Shown: in pieces, positions 33,157-42,216 of the stretch
Layout: the number at the start of each line of letters is the position of its first letter
How positions within the stretch are numbered: the first letter of the stretch is position 1
Assembly: GCA_023442465.1 (NCBI GenBank)
Contig: JAEZZQ010000015.1
Location: 613,310-677,309 of the forward strand
Direction of reading: 5' to 3'
From: Bacillota bacterium
GTDB taxonomy: Bacteria; Bacillota; Clostridia; Lachnospirales; Lachnospiraceae
Length of the DNA stretch: 64,000 nt
Translations under genes and position numbers: made by a program
The notes under the pieces: generated by a model
The model's input: only the letters and a program-made list of their open reading frames with translations
The model's database searches: none
What the model was told of the DNA's origin: nothing

Positions 33157-33854
33157 TACCACTCAATCCTTTCCGCTGCAACCGTTTCGTCATGACGGAT
33201 TGTTTCAACGATTTCTCCGCTGCGCAGCTTGTAAACCACATTCGCCATATCGCCAATGGCGGTGTTATGGGTGATCATCAAGATACTCGTTCCGAATTCA
33301 CGGTTGACTTTTTGTAAAAGGGAAAGCACATCGCGAGATGTTTCATAATCCAACGCACCGGTCGGCTCGTCACACAAAAGGAGCTTAGGGTTCTTGACAA
33401 TAGCACGGGCTATGGCTACACGCTGCTGTTCCCCTCCTGAAAGTTCTCTCGGGAAACTCCTCCTTTTTACTTCAAGACCAACCGCTTTCAGCACCGTATC
33501 AATATTCAGCGGGGCCTTGGATATGTTAGAAACTACCTCTATGTTTTCTGCAACAGTAAGATTAGGTATGAGATTATAGAACTGAAAGATAAAACCGACC
33601 GAGTCCCTACGGTAGTCCGTCAGCTTATCGTCGTCCAGTGCTGTTATTTCCAAGCCGTCGACATGGATAATACCGCTGTCTGCGTGGTCGACGCCCCCGA
33701 TAATGTTCATCAATGTTGATTTTCCTGAGCCGGATGGACCGAGTATCACACCTATTTGCCCTTTTTCAAGCTCAAGGCTTACCTCTTTTAATATCTCACT
33801 TTTATTTTCACCCGCACTATAGCTCTTTTTCAATTTTTTTACCATAATAAACAT
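33156..33854 (-). CDS. ABC transporter ATP-binding protein
   Basis: A 232-aa ATPase of the LolD/MacB group. Walker A GPSGSGKST, Q-loop FQFYNL, signature LSGGEQQR, Walker B LLLCDEPTGALD and the H-loop ITHNTA are intact. GGAGCGG lies ~8 bases before the ATG, inside the end of the tetR gene. Its partner is the permease that overlaps its stop. Confidence 0.93.
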   Translation of the reverse strand: MFIMVKKLKKSYSAGENKSEILKEVSLELEKGQIGVILGPSGSGKSTLMNIIGGVDHADSGIIHVDGLEITALDDDKLTDYRRDSVGFIFQFYNLIPNLTVAENIEVVSNISKAPLNIDTVLKAVGLEVKRRSFPRELSGGEQQRVAIARAIVKNPKLLLCDEPTGALDYETSRDVLSLLQKVNREFGTSILMITHNTAIGDMANVVYKLRSGEIVETIRHDETVAAERIEW

Positions 33855-33856
33855 AC

Positions 33857-34492
33857 TTACCGCTCCATTCCTTGTTTTAATAATGTAACCATGCTTTTCA
33901 CAAGACTTTCTGTCTCGACAAGCTGTTCTTCCGTAGGCTCAGACTCAAAATTCTTAACTTTCGCTAAAATTTCCATATTGAATTTTTCAGTTACCCCTTG
34001 AAAAAACAGCAAAAGAATTTTATCGTCCACGTCATCGCGAATCGTTCCTCTTTTTTTACCATTAGCTATCAATTTCAGCTCATATTCTTCGCCGACCCGT
34101 TTTAACTCTCTGTTTATTTCTTCCGCCAGACTGCCGTACTTGCCATAGGTAAAGTCAATGGCAAATGAAACCAATAGGGGTTCTTTTCTTATCATTTCAA
34201 AACGTTCGCGGCTTCCCGAAAGAAAATACTCATAGACATCCATGTCCTTCATCGGAGTCTGCCTGTCGATCATCTTCATAAAATTCTCTATCGCCCATGT
34301 GACGGAATATAAAAACAGCTCCTTTTTATCATCGAAATATTGATAGATGCTGCCTTTGGCGACTCCCGCATTTTGGGCAATGCTTTCGATTTTCGCATTT
34401 TCAAATCCATGAGCTTGGAATTCTTCAATCGCTGCCCGCATAACCTTTTCTTTTTTGTCGTCATCCAGACGATTGAATGTTCTTTTTGGCAA
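33857..34492 (-). CDS. TetR-family transcriptional regulator
   Basis: A 211-aa repressor. The N-terminal helix-turn-helix is AAIEEFQAHGFENAKIESIA then QNAGVAKGSIYQYFDDKKEL, the classical TetR signature; the C-terminal ligand domain is helical. TTG at 34492 is chosen because AGGAGG precedes it by 8 bases; the frame continues 51 codons upstream through the operator, which rules that out. First gene of the operon with the ATPase and permease. The 43-bp palindrome over its own promoter implies autorepression released by a transported compound. Confidence 0.9.
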   Translation of the reverse strand: MPKRTFNRLDDDKKEKVMRAAIEEFQAHGFENAKIESIAQNAGVAKGSIYQYFDDKKELFLYSVTWAIENFMKMIDRQTPMKDMDVYEYFLSGSRERFEMIRKEPLLVSFAIDFTYGKYGSLAEEINRELKRVGEEYELKLIANGKKRGTIRDDVDDKILLLFFQGVTEKFNMEILAKVKNFESEPTEEQLVETESLVKSMVTLLKQGMER

Positions 34493-34518
34493 TAAAATAT
34501 CCTCCTTTTTCACGCACC

Positions 34519-34534
34519 ATGACCTTTTGGTCAT
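34519..34534. promoter_or_regulatory. Small palindrome in the tetR leader
   Basis: ATGACC-TTTT-GGTCAT, a perfect 6-bp inverted repeat between the main operator and the tetR ribosome site. Confidence 0.4.
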
Positions 34535-34536
34535 TA

Positions 34537-34584
34537 AAAATGAATTCACAGTCATATTATATGACTGTGAATTCATTTTGTCAA
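34537..34584 (-). promoter_or_regulatory. tetR promoter covered by a 43-bp perfect palindrome
   Basis: Positions 34537-34557 and 34559-34579 are perfect inverted copies (21-bp arms) around a single central base; the core arms are AATTCACAGTCATAT. On the minus strand TTGACA (34584-34579) and TATAAT (34561-34556) are 17 bases apart, so the palindrome occupies the spacer and the -10. This is a textbook position for TetR operator. Confidence 0.85.
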
Positions 34585-34663
34585 TAGAGATGAGGTATAG
34601 CAGTCTTTCAAAACTCTCCGGATCGGAATGGGTACCCCCCTGCATTCCGCTTTAATAATCGTT

Positions 34664-35086
34664 CTATGTCCGCTGTACAACCGCCGCTGCCAGGAATCTC
34701 CTCTGTTCTTCCGTAAGCTCGATTTCCGGCGAATTAGACAAGTCCGTGTCCCTGTTTTCAACAATCAACACCATAGTGTCCCTGCTTAGAGTATGGGAGT
34801 GCCAAGTAGATTTTTTCACATTGTATAGCTTGTTCTTTTCCATAGATTGACTATAGATGGCTCCCACTGTATCCGTTCCTTCCGCCACGTAAAGCGTACA
34901 TTCTCCCTGTAATAGGACAAATATCTCGTCCGTCTTCTCATGCTTTTGGAATTTATGTATATTCTGAGGTTCGAGTTCTTCACAATAATTCAGTATGGCC
35001 ACTCGCCATGTACCGAAATCAATTACCGGCGAATAACCTTCCTTAGTATATTCCTTAATTTCCAGCAAAGCATTCTGCTCCCTCAT
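34664..35086 (-). CDS. Cupin-fold protein
   Basis: A 140-aa protein with a single cupin barrel: KFQKHEKTDEIFVLLQGECTLYV is motif 1 (with H, E and G), and WHSHTLSRDTMVLIVE is the second motif including the His. Cupins of this size bind a metal and act on small molecules or serve as sensors. The ATG follows AAGGAAGGATAGGC. The next gene downstream is tetR; they share the strand but the operator in between argues for separate control. Confidence 0.72.
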   Translation of the reverse strand: MREQNALLEIKEYTKEGYSPVIDFGTWRVAILNYCEELEPQNIHKFQKHEKTDEIFVLLQGECTLYVAEGTDTVGAIYSQSMEKNKLYNVKKSTWHSHTLSRDTMVLIVENRDTDLSNSPEIELTEEQRRFLAAAVVQRT

Positions 35087-35088
35087 GC

Positions 35089-35391
35089 CTATCCTTCCTT
35101 TCTTTCAGCTCCGCAGTCAGTCTGTATCTCCGGCCTCCATCCAGTTTTTCCAACGCCTCTTTGGAAAAATGAATCACGTGCCTTCGGTCTTACCTCTATT
35201 TCCACTTCCTCCAAACAGATCTTTCCTGTTTCATGATTTCCATATTCCAGGCAATCCTCGTTTTGATAGCTTATGCTAAGCCTTTCCCCAAATAAACAGT
35301 AAATATGGGCACAATACCGTCTTTTGCAAACCTTCTTCGATGTTCTCATACACATTGTTTTTTCTTTATTCACCAAGTATAATGTATACAA
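35089..35391 (-). CDS. Uncharacterised small protein or gene remnant
   Basis: A 100-codon frame immediately before the cupin gene (2-base gap). The product (GERLSISYQNEDCLEYGNHE..., VRPKARDSFFQRGVGKTGWR...) is polar with scattered cysteines and is not recognised. No convincing ribosome site precedes the first ATG. It may be a fragment of a larger enzyme that has lost its N-terminus. Confidence 0.3.
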   Translation of the reverse strand: MYTLYLVNKEKTMCMRTSKKVCKRRYCAHIYCLFGERLSISYQNEDCLEYGNHETGKICLEEVEIEVRPKARDSFFQRGVGKTGWRPEIQTDCGAERKEG

Positions 35392-35716
35392 ATAGCGTTA
35401 GTATATATTAAAAATGTGATTTTCTATAACAATGTTGTACAGGATAATTCTTTTTTCTATCCATTGGCATCCCGAAGTGGCATTCACCGCCAGAACAGCC
35501 AGACTCTCTTTAATGCGCCGGGTCAGCACCTCATTTTTGCAAAAGAACAATTGTCTCTGTATTCCTATAGACGGACGTTTTATACTACATGACAGAAGTA
35601 GACTGATAGATTCTTAGGCGGGGTAAGATTTTACCCCGCCTGCTGCCGTTTCCCCTGCAAATCTTTTAATTAATGGCAAAACCAATTGCCCGACCTTACA
35701 AACTGGAAGTTGTTTA
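35392..35716. other. Intergenic stretch with a GC-rich hairpin
   Basis: About 325 bases. A perfect hairpin GGCGGGGTAA-GATT-TTACCCCGCC lies at 35617-35640; no T-run follows on either strand, so it may be an incomplete terminator or another signal. No gene seen. Confidence 0.5.
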
Positions 35717-36079
35717 TCAAGCAAACTCAACTACTACAATCTCATTTCCATCAATATCATTCAGACGAGCTTCATAAGTACCCCAGTCATATCTAATTGC
35801 ATCGGACAATACGACACCTTTCTTCTTCATGTGTTCAATTGTAGAATCAAGGTTTGGGGTATGAAAAACAAAAGATTGATGCCCAGTTGGCTCTACATTA
35901 CACTTTTTGCAATCCCATATACAAATCATAGGTACATTTTCGAAAAAGCCAAAATAAACACCATTTGTATTATCATCATCTGTTTTGATAATCGGTATTT
36001 CTAATATTTGTGTATAAAATTCAATAAGTTCTTCTGCTTTTTCGGAGAAAATATTTGTACAGTAATATCCTGTTATCAT
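35717..36079 (-). CDS. VOC (glyoxalase/bleomycin-resistance) family protein
   Basis: A 120-aa single-domain vicinal-oxygen-chelate protein. FSEKAEELIEFYTQILEIPI is the N-terminal beta-alpha unit, HQSFVFHTPNLDSTIEHMKK the middle, and ARLNDIDGNEIVVVE the C-terminal metal-binding strand. ATG at 36079 is preceded by GGAGGTGAG, the 77-codon upward extension is only a shadow of the next gene. Co-oriented with a second VOC gene 50 bases upstream; both may act in dioxygenase-like or resistance chemistry. Confidence 0.82.
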   Translation of the reverse strand: MITGYYCTNIFSEKAEELIEFYTQILEIPIIKTDDDNTNGVYFGFFENVPMICIWDCKKCNVEPTGHQSFVFHTPNLDSTIEHMKKKGVVLSDAIRYDWGTYEARLNDIDGNEIVVVEFA

Positions 36080-36128
36080 TATCTCACCTCCCTCAAATTT
36101 CGATTTGCATTCCGATATAACTGGGAAT

Positions 36129-36548
36129 TTATGTTTCATTCGTACTGCCGATTTCAAGTAGATTTCCCTCCGGGTCGGCAACATAAAAGTTGCGAATGCC
36201 AAAAGGATAGGTGATGGGTTCGCCTGTAGGAAATTGTAGATCCAGCTTTGATAGCCGCTCATATTCCATATCCACATCAGCAAAGCTGGGCAACCAAAGG
36301 GCAATTTCAAACGTCTGATTGATTCCTTTTGGTGGAATATAACTTTCCCCGATTGCCTTCACGAACTCTTTCCTACTATACATAAATAGGGATAACACAC
36401 CGCTTGCAGTCTCAAACTCTGCGAAATCCCCACCAGTCCACTCCGTATGAAAGCCTAAGGTATCTCTGTAGAACCGAACCATACTGTCTATATCGTCAAC
36501 TAATAGACCCGCACCTATCCTTACCTCTTTTCCGTTCAAGATCATCAT
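36129..36548 (-). CDS. VOC family protein
   Basis: A 139-aa glyoxalase-fold protein: GAGLLVDDIDSMVRFYRDTL and FHTEW at the N-terminus, FEIALWLPSFADVDMEYERL in the middle, and NFYVADPEGNLLEIG, the usual C-terminal motif with the metal-binding Glu. Start choice is uncertain: AAAGGAG sits directly before two ATGs, so TTG three codons further (spacing 9) may be used. Copy c of the junction palindrome lies just upstream. Confidence 0.82.
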   Translation of the reverse strand: MMILNGKEVRIGAGLLVDDIDSMVRFYRDTLGFHTEWTGGDFAEFETASGVLSLFMYSRKEFVKAIGESYIPPKGINQTFEIALWLPSFADVDMEYERLSKLDLQFPTGEPITYPFGIRNFYVADPEGNLLEIGSTNET

Positions 36549-36574
36549 CTCCTTTATATTAGAAAGTTAATTTG

Positions 36575-36588
36575 CAAATTCCAATTTA
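36575..36588 (-). repeat. Junction palindrome copy c
   Basis: CAAATT-CC-AATTTA, one mismatch, 27 bases before the VOC start. It is the last copy before the housekeeping region. The sequence on the minus strand reads RDKLEFAN then stop, as in copy e. Confidence 0.65.
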
Positions 36589-36762
36589 TCTCTCAGCCAC
36601 AAGACAAAAGTGCTTATTCTACAAAATTCAAACCTTTTACCAAAACGTTCATTTCCCTTACCCCACCACGGTAACCGGAAACATATTTCACCTTGCTCAG
36701 CCACAAACGCACGCCTACGTATCTTGCCCAAATACCTGAACCCCTTTTATTTACTGGGCTTT

Positions 36763-38136
36763 CTACTCCAGCAACACCACTGTCTCCACATTCGCCGTCC
36801 AAGGAAACTGATCCACCGCCACAGCCCTTACCACCTCATACCCATTCTCCAAAAACACCTCCAAATCCCGTACCAAGCTAGTAGGCTTGCAGGAAATATA
36901 GACCAATCGTTCCACCCTATAATCAATAATCTTCTTAAGCGCCTTGGGATGCACTCCATCGCGGGGCGGGTCCAAAATAATCAGATCCGGCTTTTCTTCA
37001 ATTTCATCAAGAACCTTCAGCACATCCCCCGCTATAAATTCACAGTTATGTAAACTATTTAGCTCCGCATTTTTCTTCGCAGCTTCCACCGCTTCCTCCA
37101 CGATTTCCACCCCGATTACCCGTCCGGAAACCGGCGCCATCATCTGGGCGATTGTTCCCGTCCCACTGTACAAATCAAAAACTACCTTACCCCGTTCTCC
37201 TTCCGGCGAAAGGGCACCGATATACTCCCTTGCCGTCTCATAAAGTACCTCTGCGCCAAAAGTATTCGTCTGGAAAAAAGAGAATTGAGAAATCTTGAAT
37301 TTTAAATCTAACAACTCCTCATAAAAAAAGTCTTGTCCATAAACAATAACTGTTTCGTCACTCTTTACCACATCGGCTACAGAATCGTTTTTCGTATGCA
37401 AGAGACCGACGATTTTCCCTTCCAAATCCAGCGCTAACAGCATCTCCTTAAATTCCGTTAAATCATATTCCTCCTGCGTAGTCGTAACAAGAGCAATTAA
37501 TATTTCCCCCGTCTTGGCGGCCTTCCTTACGAGCAAGTGCCGCAAATAACCTTCGTGGCTCAATCTATGATAAAAGCTCATCTTTCTTTCCGCGAAAAAA
37601 GCTCGCGTTCCGGCCAGAATCCTTCTATAGTCTTCATCCATGATCTTGCAATCAGAGACAGTAACAATATCATAAAAGCTTCCTCTTTTGTGCATACCAA
37701 GAGCAAGCGGCCCATCCTTGATTTCATCCCCAAAAGAAAATTCCATTTTATTTCTATAACCATACATCTTGGGGCTTCCCTTAATCCCCTCAAATTTATA
37801 TTCGGATTCTTGTTTACATAATACAGAATCCAACAACTTCTTCACCTGCTCCTCCTTCAGAAGAAGCTGTTCTTCATATGGCAAAGACAGATAGGTACAC
37901 CCGCCGCAGATTCCGAAGTGTTCACAAGGACTTTCCATCTCGAGCGGAGACTTTTCCAGTGTTTCAATCAGCCTTCCCTCCGCTTTCCCTTTTCTCACCT
38001 TATTAATCCTGCATAAAACCCGCTGCCCCGGAAGAGTATTCTTTACCATACATACCCCTTCTTCGCATTCCACGATTCCCTTATTCGGGAAATCAACTCT
38101 CCCCACAACCCCTTCTATTATCTGTCCTTTTTTCAT
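36763..38136 (-). CDS. rlmD: 23S rRNA (uracil-5-)-methyltransferase RlmD-type
   Basis: A 457-aa RumA/RlmD/RlmCD-type enzyme that makes 5-methyluridine in rRNA. A TRAM domain (residues ~1-60) is followed by a 4Fe-4S site built from CEHFGICGGC, then the SAM domain FDLYSGTGTIAQMMAPV, and VYISCKPTSLVRDLE with the catalytic Cys. LDPPRDGVHPKALK is motif IV. Start ATG has GAAAGGATA upstream. It marks the beginning of the conserved region; further neighbours are housekeeping. Confidence 0.9.
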   Translation of the reverse strand: MKKGQIIEGVVGRVDFPNKGIVECEEGVCMVKNTLPGQRVLCRINKVRKGKAEGRLIETLEKSPLEMESPCEHFGICGGCTYLSLPYEEQLLLKEEQVKKLLDSVLCKQESEYKFEGIKGSPKMYGYRNKMEFSFGDEIKDGPLALGMHKRGSFYDIVTVSDCKIMDEDYRRILAGTRAFFAERKMSFYHRLSHEGYLRHLLVRKAAKTGEILIALVTTTQEEYDLTEFKEMLLALDLEGKIVGLLHTKNDSVADVVKSDETVIVYGQDFFYEELLDLKFKISQFSFFQTNTFGAEVLYETAREYIGALSPEGERGKVVFDLYSGTGTIAQMMAPVSGRVIGVEIVEEAVEAAKKNAELNSLHNCEFIAGDVLKVLDEIEEKPDLIILDPPRDGVHPKALKKIIDYRVERLVYISCKPTSLVRDLEVFLENGYEVVRAVAVDQFPWTANVETVVLLE

Positions 38137-38250
38137 TCTTGTATTTTTATCCTTTCAACTAAACTAATATCGCAACTGCAAAACTCATAACCTTCACAAA
38201 TTTTATGTGTACTTTCACTACCTAATCCACCGATTATACAATACCAAAAA

Positions 38251-38276
38251 CGGAATGTACGCACAAGTACATTCCG
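38251..38276 (-). terminator. Intrinsic terminator of the acidic-tail protein
   Basis: CGGAATGTAC (38251-38260) and GTACATTCCG (38267-38276), perfect 10-bp stem; on the minus strand followed by TTTTT. Confidence 0.8.
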
Positions 38277-38325
38277 CCCTATTACCTATCATCTAAAATA
38301 ACTGCCCTATGTGATACGGCCTGCA

Positions 38326-38598
38326 TTACTTCTCCGCACCCTCATCAAAACCATCATCTTCATCTTCAAAAAAGTCGTCGTCAAAATCCTCATCGAAATC
38401 ATCTTCGAAATCCTCCAAATAATCCGGAGTAAAATAGCGGTATACCGCATAAGCAATCGCTGCAACAGCGGCAATAGCACCAATGATTGCAAATACCCAA
38501 AGAACAGTATTGCATTTCTTCTTCTCTTCTTTTCTTCCCAGAAGCTCGTTGATTCTGGACATATCAATATATTCTTCCAATTTACTTAATTTGTTCAT
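38326..38598 (-). CDS. Small membrane protein with acidic tail
   Basis: A 90-aa protein: basic amphipathic start (INELLGRKEEKKKCN), one membrane helix (residues ~31-52, VLWVFAIIGAIAAVAAIAYAV), then an extremely acidic C-terminus with repeated DDFDEDFDDDF units. No domain family recognised; such acid-rich single-pass proteins occur in Lachnospiraceae. GAGAGG precedes the ATG. It precedes a strong terminator, so it is a monocistronic gene. Confidence 0.65.
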   Translation of the reverse strand: MNKLSKLEEYIDMSRINELLGRKEEKKKCNTVLWVFAIIGAIAAVAAIAYAVYRYFTPDYLEDFEDDFDEDFDDDFFEDEDDGFDEGAEK

Positions 38599-38829
38599 AG
38601 CGCATACCTCTCTTTGCCTTTATTCGATTTATTGTTACCGTTTATAACTCAGTTTATGAATTATTTTCATGAATTATTTCTTTGAATGATGGCAATGCCA
38701 ACTTTTGTATATTTCAAAAGCTATCCTATTAATAATATAACACCAATTCCCATATTTTACTATAAGTTTTTCATTAAATTTAGCTTAACATTGCAACCAC
38801 TCGGTACCTTCAACGTTACCAATCCGCGA

Positions 38830-41295
38830 TCATATTTTTTTTAATTTTGCAAAGGCTGCATACATAACCTTCTGTCCGACCTCATCAAACACCACTGTCA
38901 CCTGATAGTCGCGAGGCCCTTTCTCCATTTTGGCAACCGTTCCTTCCCCGTACTTAATGTGACGTACTCTGTCACCCACGCCGTAGCTTAACTCTCCCGC
39001 TTCCGGCGCTCCCTTCGATAAGCCGTTTACACCGCTCAAACTTCCGGCTCCACCTCCCGCTATAAATGGTCTGTTTTCCGCCGGAGTACGCTTAGGCACC
39101 GCAATTGCTTTGGGCTTTGATTTGACAGGCTGTGCTGACACACCTTTGTCGAAAATCCTCTGATAGCTTCCCGATGCTCCTTCTCTTGAAAAGACGGACT
39201 GCTCTGCTTCCGCCCTCCTATAAGAAACCTCCTTATCACTGCTTTTTTCTGCTGCTCCGGTTCCATATTGAGACATATAACTCATGCCGAAGGGCTTTGC
39301 CTTGAAATGGCTGCGCTCGTAGGAGTCCTCCTCGTATTCCGTATAATCCCGGTTTCTGACAGACGGCAGCTTGCCGTCTAACAGCTCCTCCGGTATCTCC
39401 TTCACGAAACGGCTGATAGGGTTATACTGCGTCTCTCCCCGAAGCATTCTTTGCCTGGCATAAGTAATCGTCAAATCCTCCTTCGCTCTCGTAATTCCTA
39501 CATAAGCGAGGCGTCTTTCCTCCTCGATGTCCTCTGGATTATCGGAAGTGATAGTCATATAACTTGGAAATACGCCATCCTCCATTCCTGCCAGATACAC
39601 GTGAGGGAATTCCAGTCCCTTTGCACTGTGCAAGGTCATAAGAAGCACCCGGTTCCCGTCGTCCTCAATCCTGTCTATATCGGCAACCAAAGCGACTTCC
39701 TCCAAGAATTCGCTCAGTTTCGGCTCCTCATGGGTGTCTTGATAGGATACTATTTTGCTGAGCAGCTCATCGATATTGTTAATTCTATCCTCCGCATCCT
39801 CCTCGTCGGATTCCTCCAGCGCCTTCACATAGCCGGTGGTCTCGATGATATCCCTCATCAACTCCTCCAGACTATAATACTCCAATTTGCTGCGGAAGGC
39901 CTGTATCATTGTAACAAAAGGCTCAAGCTTTACGGCGCTCTTTCCTATCGTCATAATCTGGTCTGCTTCCCTCAGGGCATCGTAGAAACTGATATTCCTC
40001 ATATCAGCATATTCCTGCACCCTCACGATCGTGGTAGCACCTATCCCTCTTTTAGGCACATTGATAATTCGTTTCACCGCAACGTCATCCCTGCCATTGT
40101 CGATGGTCTTTAAATAGGCCAGCATATCTTTTATTTCTCTTCTGGAGTAAAAATTCGTGCCTCCCACCACATCATAGGGAATCCCCTTTACTACGAAACG
40201 CTCCTCCAGCATACGGGACTGCGCGTTGGTTCTGTAGAGAATGGCACATTCCCCGTAAGAAGGCATCCCCTCTCTTTTTTTCTTCGCCACATCATCACAA
40301 ATATATTCCGCCTCCTCAAAGGCGGTGTCAAATTGTTTGAAATGGATTCTGCTGCCTTCTCCCTTTCTCGTCCAAAGAGCCTTGTCCTTACGGCTGACGT
40401 TATTCTGAATAACCGCATTTGCTGCATCTAACACGTTCTGGGTGGAGCGGTAATTCTGTTCCAGTTTGATAACAGTGGCTTCCGCATACACCTTTTCAAA
40501 ATCGAGTATATTTCGAATATTAGCGCCGCGGAACTTATAAATGGACTGATCATCGTCTCCCACCACGCAGAGATTGCGGTATTTGTCCGCCAGCAGCCGG
40601 ATAAGCTCGAACTGCGCCGTATTCGTATCCTGATACTCATCCACCATGATATAGCGGAAGCGCTCCTGATAACTATCAAGTACCTCCGGACATGCCTTAA
40701 AAAGCTCTACGGTCTTTACGATCAAATCATCGAAATCGAGAGCATTATTTTTGCGAAGCACTGCCTGGTATTCATGATAAACACCGGCAATTTTCGCTTT
40801 ATTGTAATCACCCATAGCCTGAAGCTGGTAATCGACAGGAGAAATCAACTCATCCTTCGCGGAGGAAATCGCACTTAATAAAGTCCTTTCCTTTAACATC
40901 TTCGTATCTATCTGAAGACGCTTGCAAATATCCTTCATTACAGTTTTCTGATCGTCCGTATCGTATATGGTGAAATTATTATCAAAACCCAATCTGTCTA
41001 TGTATCTTCTAAGAATTCTTACGCAGGTGGAATGAAATGTGGATACCCATACTTGCTCTGCGCCATGACCAATAATGCTGTCGACGCGTTCCCTCATCTC
41101 TCCTGCCGCCTTATTGGTAAAAGTAATCGCCATGATATTCCATGGCTGTACCCCGAATTCATCGATTAAATATGCAATCCTATGGGTCAGCACTCTTGTT
41201 TTACCGCTTCCTGCTCCCGCAAGCAGCAAAACGGGGCCGTCCACCGTAAATACTCCCTGCTTCTGTTGTTCATTCAGTGTATCGTAAATACTCAT
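38830..41295 (-). CDS. pcrA: ATP-dependent DNA helicase PcrA/UvrD
   Basis: An 821-aa superfamily 1A helicase acting in nucleotide excision repair and replication restart. N-terminal LNEQQKQGV Q-motif, Walker A LAGAGSGKT, Walker B VDEYQDTN, GDDDQSIYKFRGA, and motif VI YVGITRAKEDL are present. The C-terminus after residue ~660 is a variable linker and then YGVGDRVRHIKYGEGTVAKME, the PcrA-type Tudor-like RNA polymerase-binding domain. The start is ATG with GAAAGG upstream. Housekeeping; part of no obvious operon. Confidence 0.95.
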   Translation of the reverse strand: MSIYDTLNEQQKQGVFTVDGPVLLLAGAGSGKTRVLTHRIAYLIDEFGVQPWNIMAITFTNKAAGEMRERVDSIIGHGAEQVWVSTFHSTCVRILRRYIDRLGFDNNFTIYDTDDQKTVMKDICKRLQIDTKMLKERTLLSAISSAKDELISPVDYQLQAMGDYNKAKIAGVYHEYQAVLRKNNALDFDDLIVKTVELFKACPEVLDSYQERFRYIMVDEYQDTNTAQFELIRLLADKYRNLCVVGDDDQSIYKFRGANIRNILDFEKVYAEATVIKLEQNYRSTQNVLDAANAVIQNNVSRKDKALWTRKGEGSRIHFKQFDTAFEEAEYICDDVAKKKREGMPSYGECAILYRTNAQSRMLEERFVVKGIPYDVVGGTNFYSRREIKDMLAYLKTIDNGRDDVAVKRIINVPKRGIGATTIVRVQEYADMRNISFYDALREADQIMTIGKSAVKLEPFVTMIQAFRSKLEYYSLEELMRDIIETTGYVKALEESDEEDAEDRINNIDELLSKIVSYQDTHEEPKLSEFLEEVALVADIDRIEDDGNRVLLMTLHSAKGLEFPHVYLAGMEDGVFPSYMTITSDNPEDIEEERRLAYVGITRAKEDLTITYARQRMLRGETQYNPISRFVKEIPEELLDGKLPSVRNRDYTEYEEDSYERSHFKAKPFGMSYMSQYGTGAAEKSSDKEVSYRRAEAEQSVFSREGASGSYQRIFDKGVSAQPVKSKPKAIAVPKRTPAENRPFIAGGGAGSLSGVNGLSKGAPEAGELSYGVGDRVRHIKYGEGTVAKMEKGPRDYQVTVVFDEVGQKVMYAAFAKLKKI

Positions 41296-41338
41296 GCTTC
41301 TCTATCCGTTTCCTTTCAATCGATGCGATAAAGACCTG

Positions 41339-42094
41339 TTACTGTACCTCTCTCACATCGCTAAATGTCCATACCTTAATGTTCAATTCCAATACCGGGG
41401 TACCGCAGTATTCACATACCTTAGCCCCAAGTCCTGAAATGGGGGCACCGCAGTTCGGACAGTTTAAGCCGAGCCCGAAGTCCCGCTCCTCTTCCACCAG
41501 ATTTCTGTCCTGTATATAAATCAAATGAATATTGTATTTGGACTGCGTGAGCCGGCTCTTATTCCCCTTCGTTACCTTCCCGTCTCTGTCGCTGCTATAG
41601 CCGTAATACTGTACTGACGCCTGAAACGTAATAATGCAGCGTCCCTGCTTTTTCTGGTAGGCAGCTATTTCCGTCCGGTGGATTTCCACGCTTTCAAAAT
41701 GTTCCCTGATTCCTGCTGCCCTGTTCATCTCGATTTCCGATTGCAGCTTATCCTTTAGTTCCTGATTACCGTCCTTTAAAAGCGATGCGTCCTCCTTGTC
41801 CTTTCCCATAAGATAAGATACAAGGACATTTTCTGCCCGCCCCTTCATTTCATCATATTTAAACTCCGGAAAATCTGCAGTGATCTTCGGTAAGTACAAG
41901 CTGGTCATTGCAGATACCGATTTCGGAGTAGAGGCATATTCCTCCTGCATCTTCTCGATGCCCTCAGTAACGGAATCCGTTCCCCATGCCAGGCGACTGA
42001 AGGAACGCACCTTCTCCCTTATCGCACTCACCGCAAGAAATCCAATGAGCAAAACTGCAAGAAGCAGCACTAAAATAACGATGATCGAAACCAT
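41339..42094 (-). CDS. Membrane-anchored TIM44-like protein with zinc ribbon
   Basis: A 251-aa protein with one N-terminal membrane helix (VSIIVILVLLLAVLLIGFLA), a TIM44-like cystatin-fold domain (residues ~60-200) and a C-terminal zinc ribbon: CPNCGAPISG and CEYCGTPV, which bind one Zn. The true start is ATG 42094 behind GGGGGAGAGG; 20 codons upstream are rejected. Such proteins usually sit beside SPFH or TPM proteins; the next gene upstream indeed encodes SPFH plus zinc ribbons, so the two may work in envelope stress. Confidence 0.65.
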   Translation of the reverse strand: MVSIIVILVLLLAVLLIGFLAVSAIREKVRSFSRLAWGTDSVTEGIEKMQEEYASTPKSVSAMTSLYLPKITADFPEFKYDEMKGRAENVLVSYLMGKDKEDASLLKDGNQELKDKLQSEIEMNRAAGIREHFESVEIHRTEIAAYQKKQGRCIITFQASVQYYGYSSDRDGKVTKGNKSRLTQSKYNIHLIYIQDRNLVEEERDFGLGLNCPNCGAPISGLGAKVCEYCGTPVLELNIKVWTFSDVREVQ

Positions 42095-42216
42095 TTCCTC
42101 TCCCCCGCTTTCTCGTTTTAAACTATAAAAAGTACACAATGCAGACTTTTCCAAGGAAAGACAATACTTTTATGTTTTACCATAATAAGGGCTTTCCTAT
42201 AATATGTAATAGAAGA

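Noticed and set aside
8475..36588. Calling the junction palindromes true attC sites of an integron
   Set aside because: No integrase gene is visible and the attC core GTTRRRY is not clear. They are reported only as a dispersed element with a cassette-like distribution.
36614..37053. Open frames opposite and beside the rlmD 3' end
   Set aside because: They overlap the RlmD enzyme in other frames or are low-complexity; no ribosome sites.
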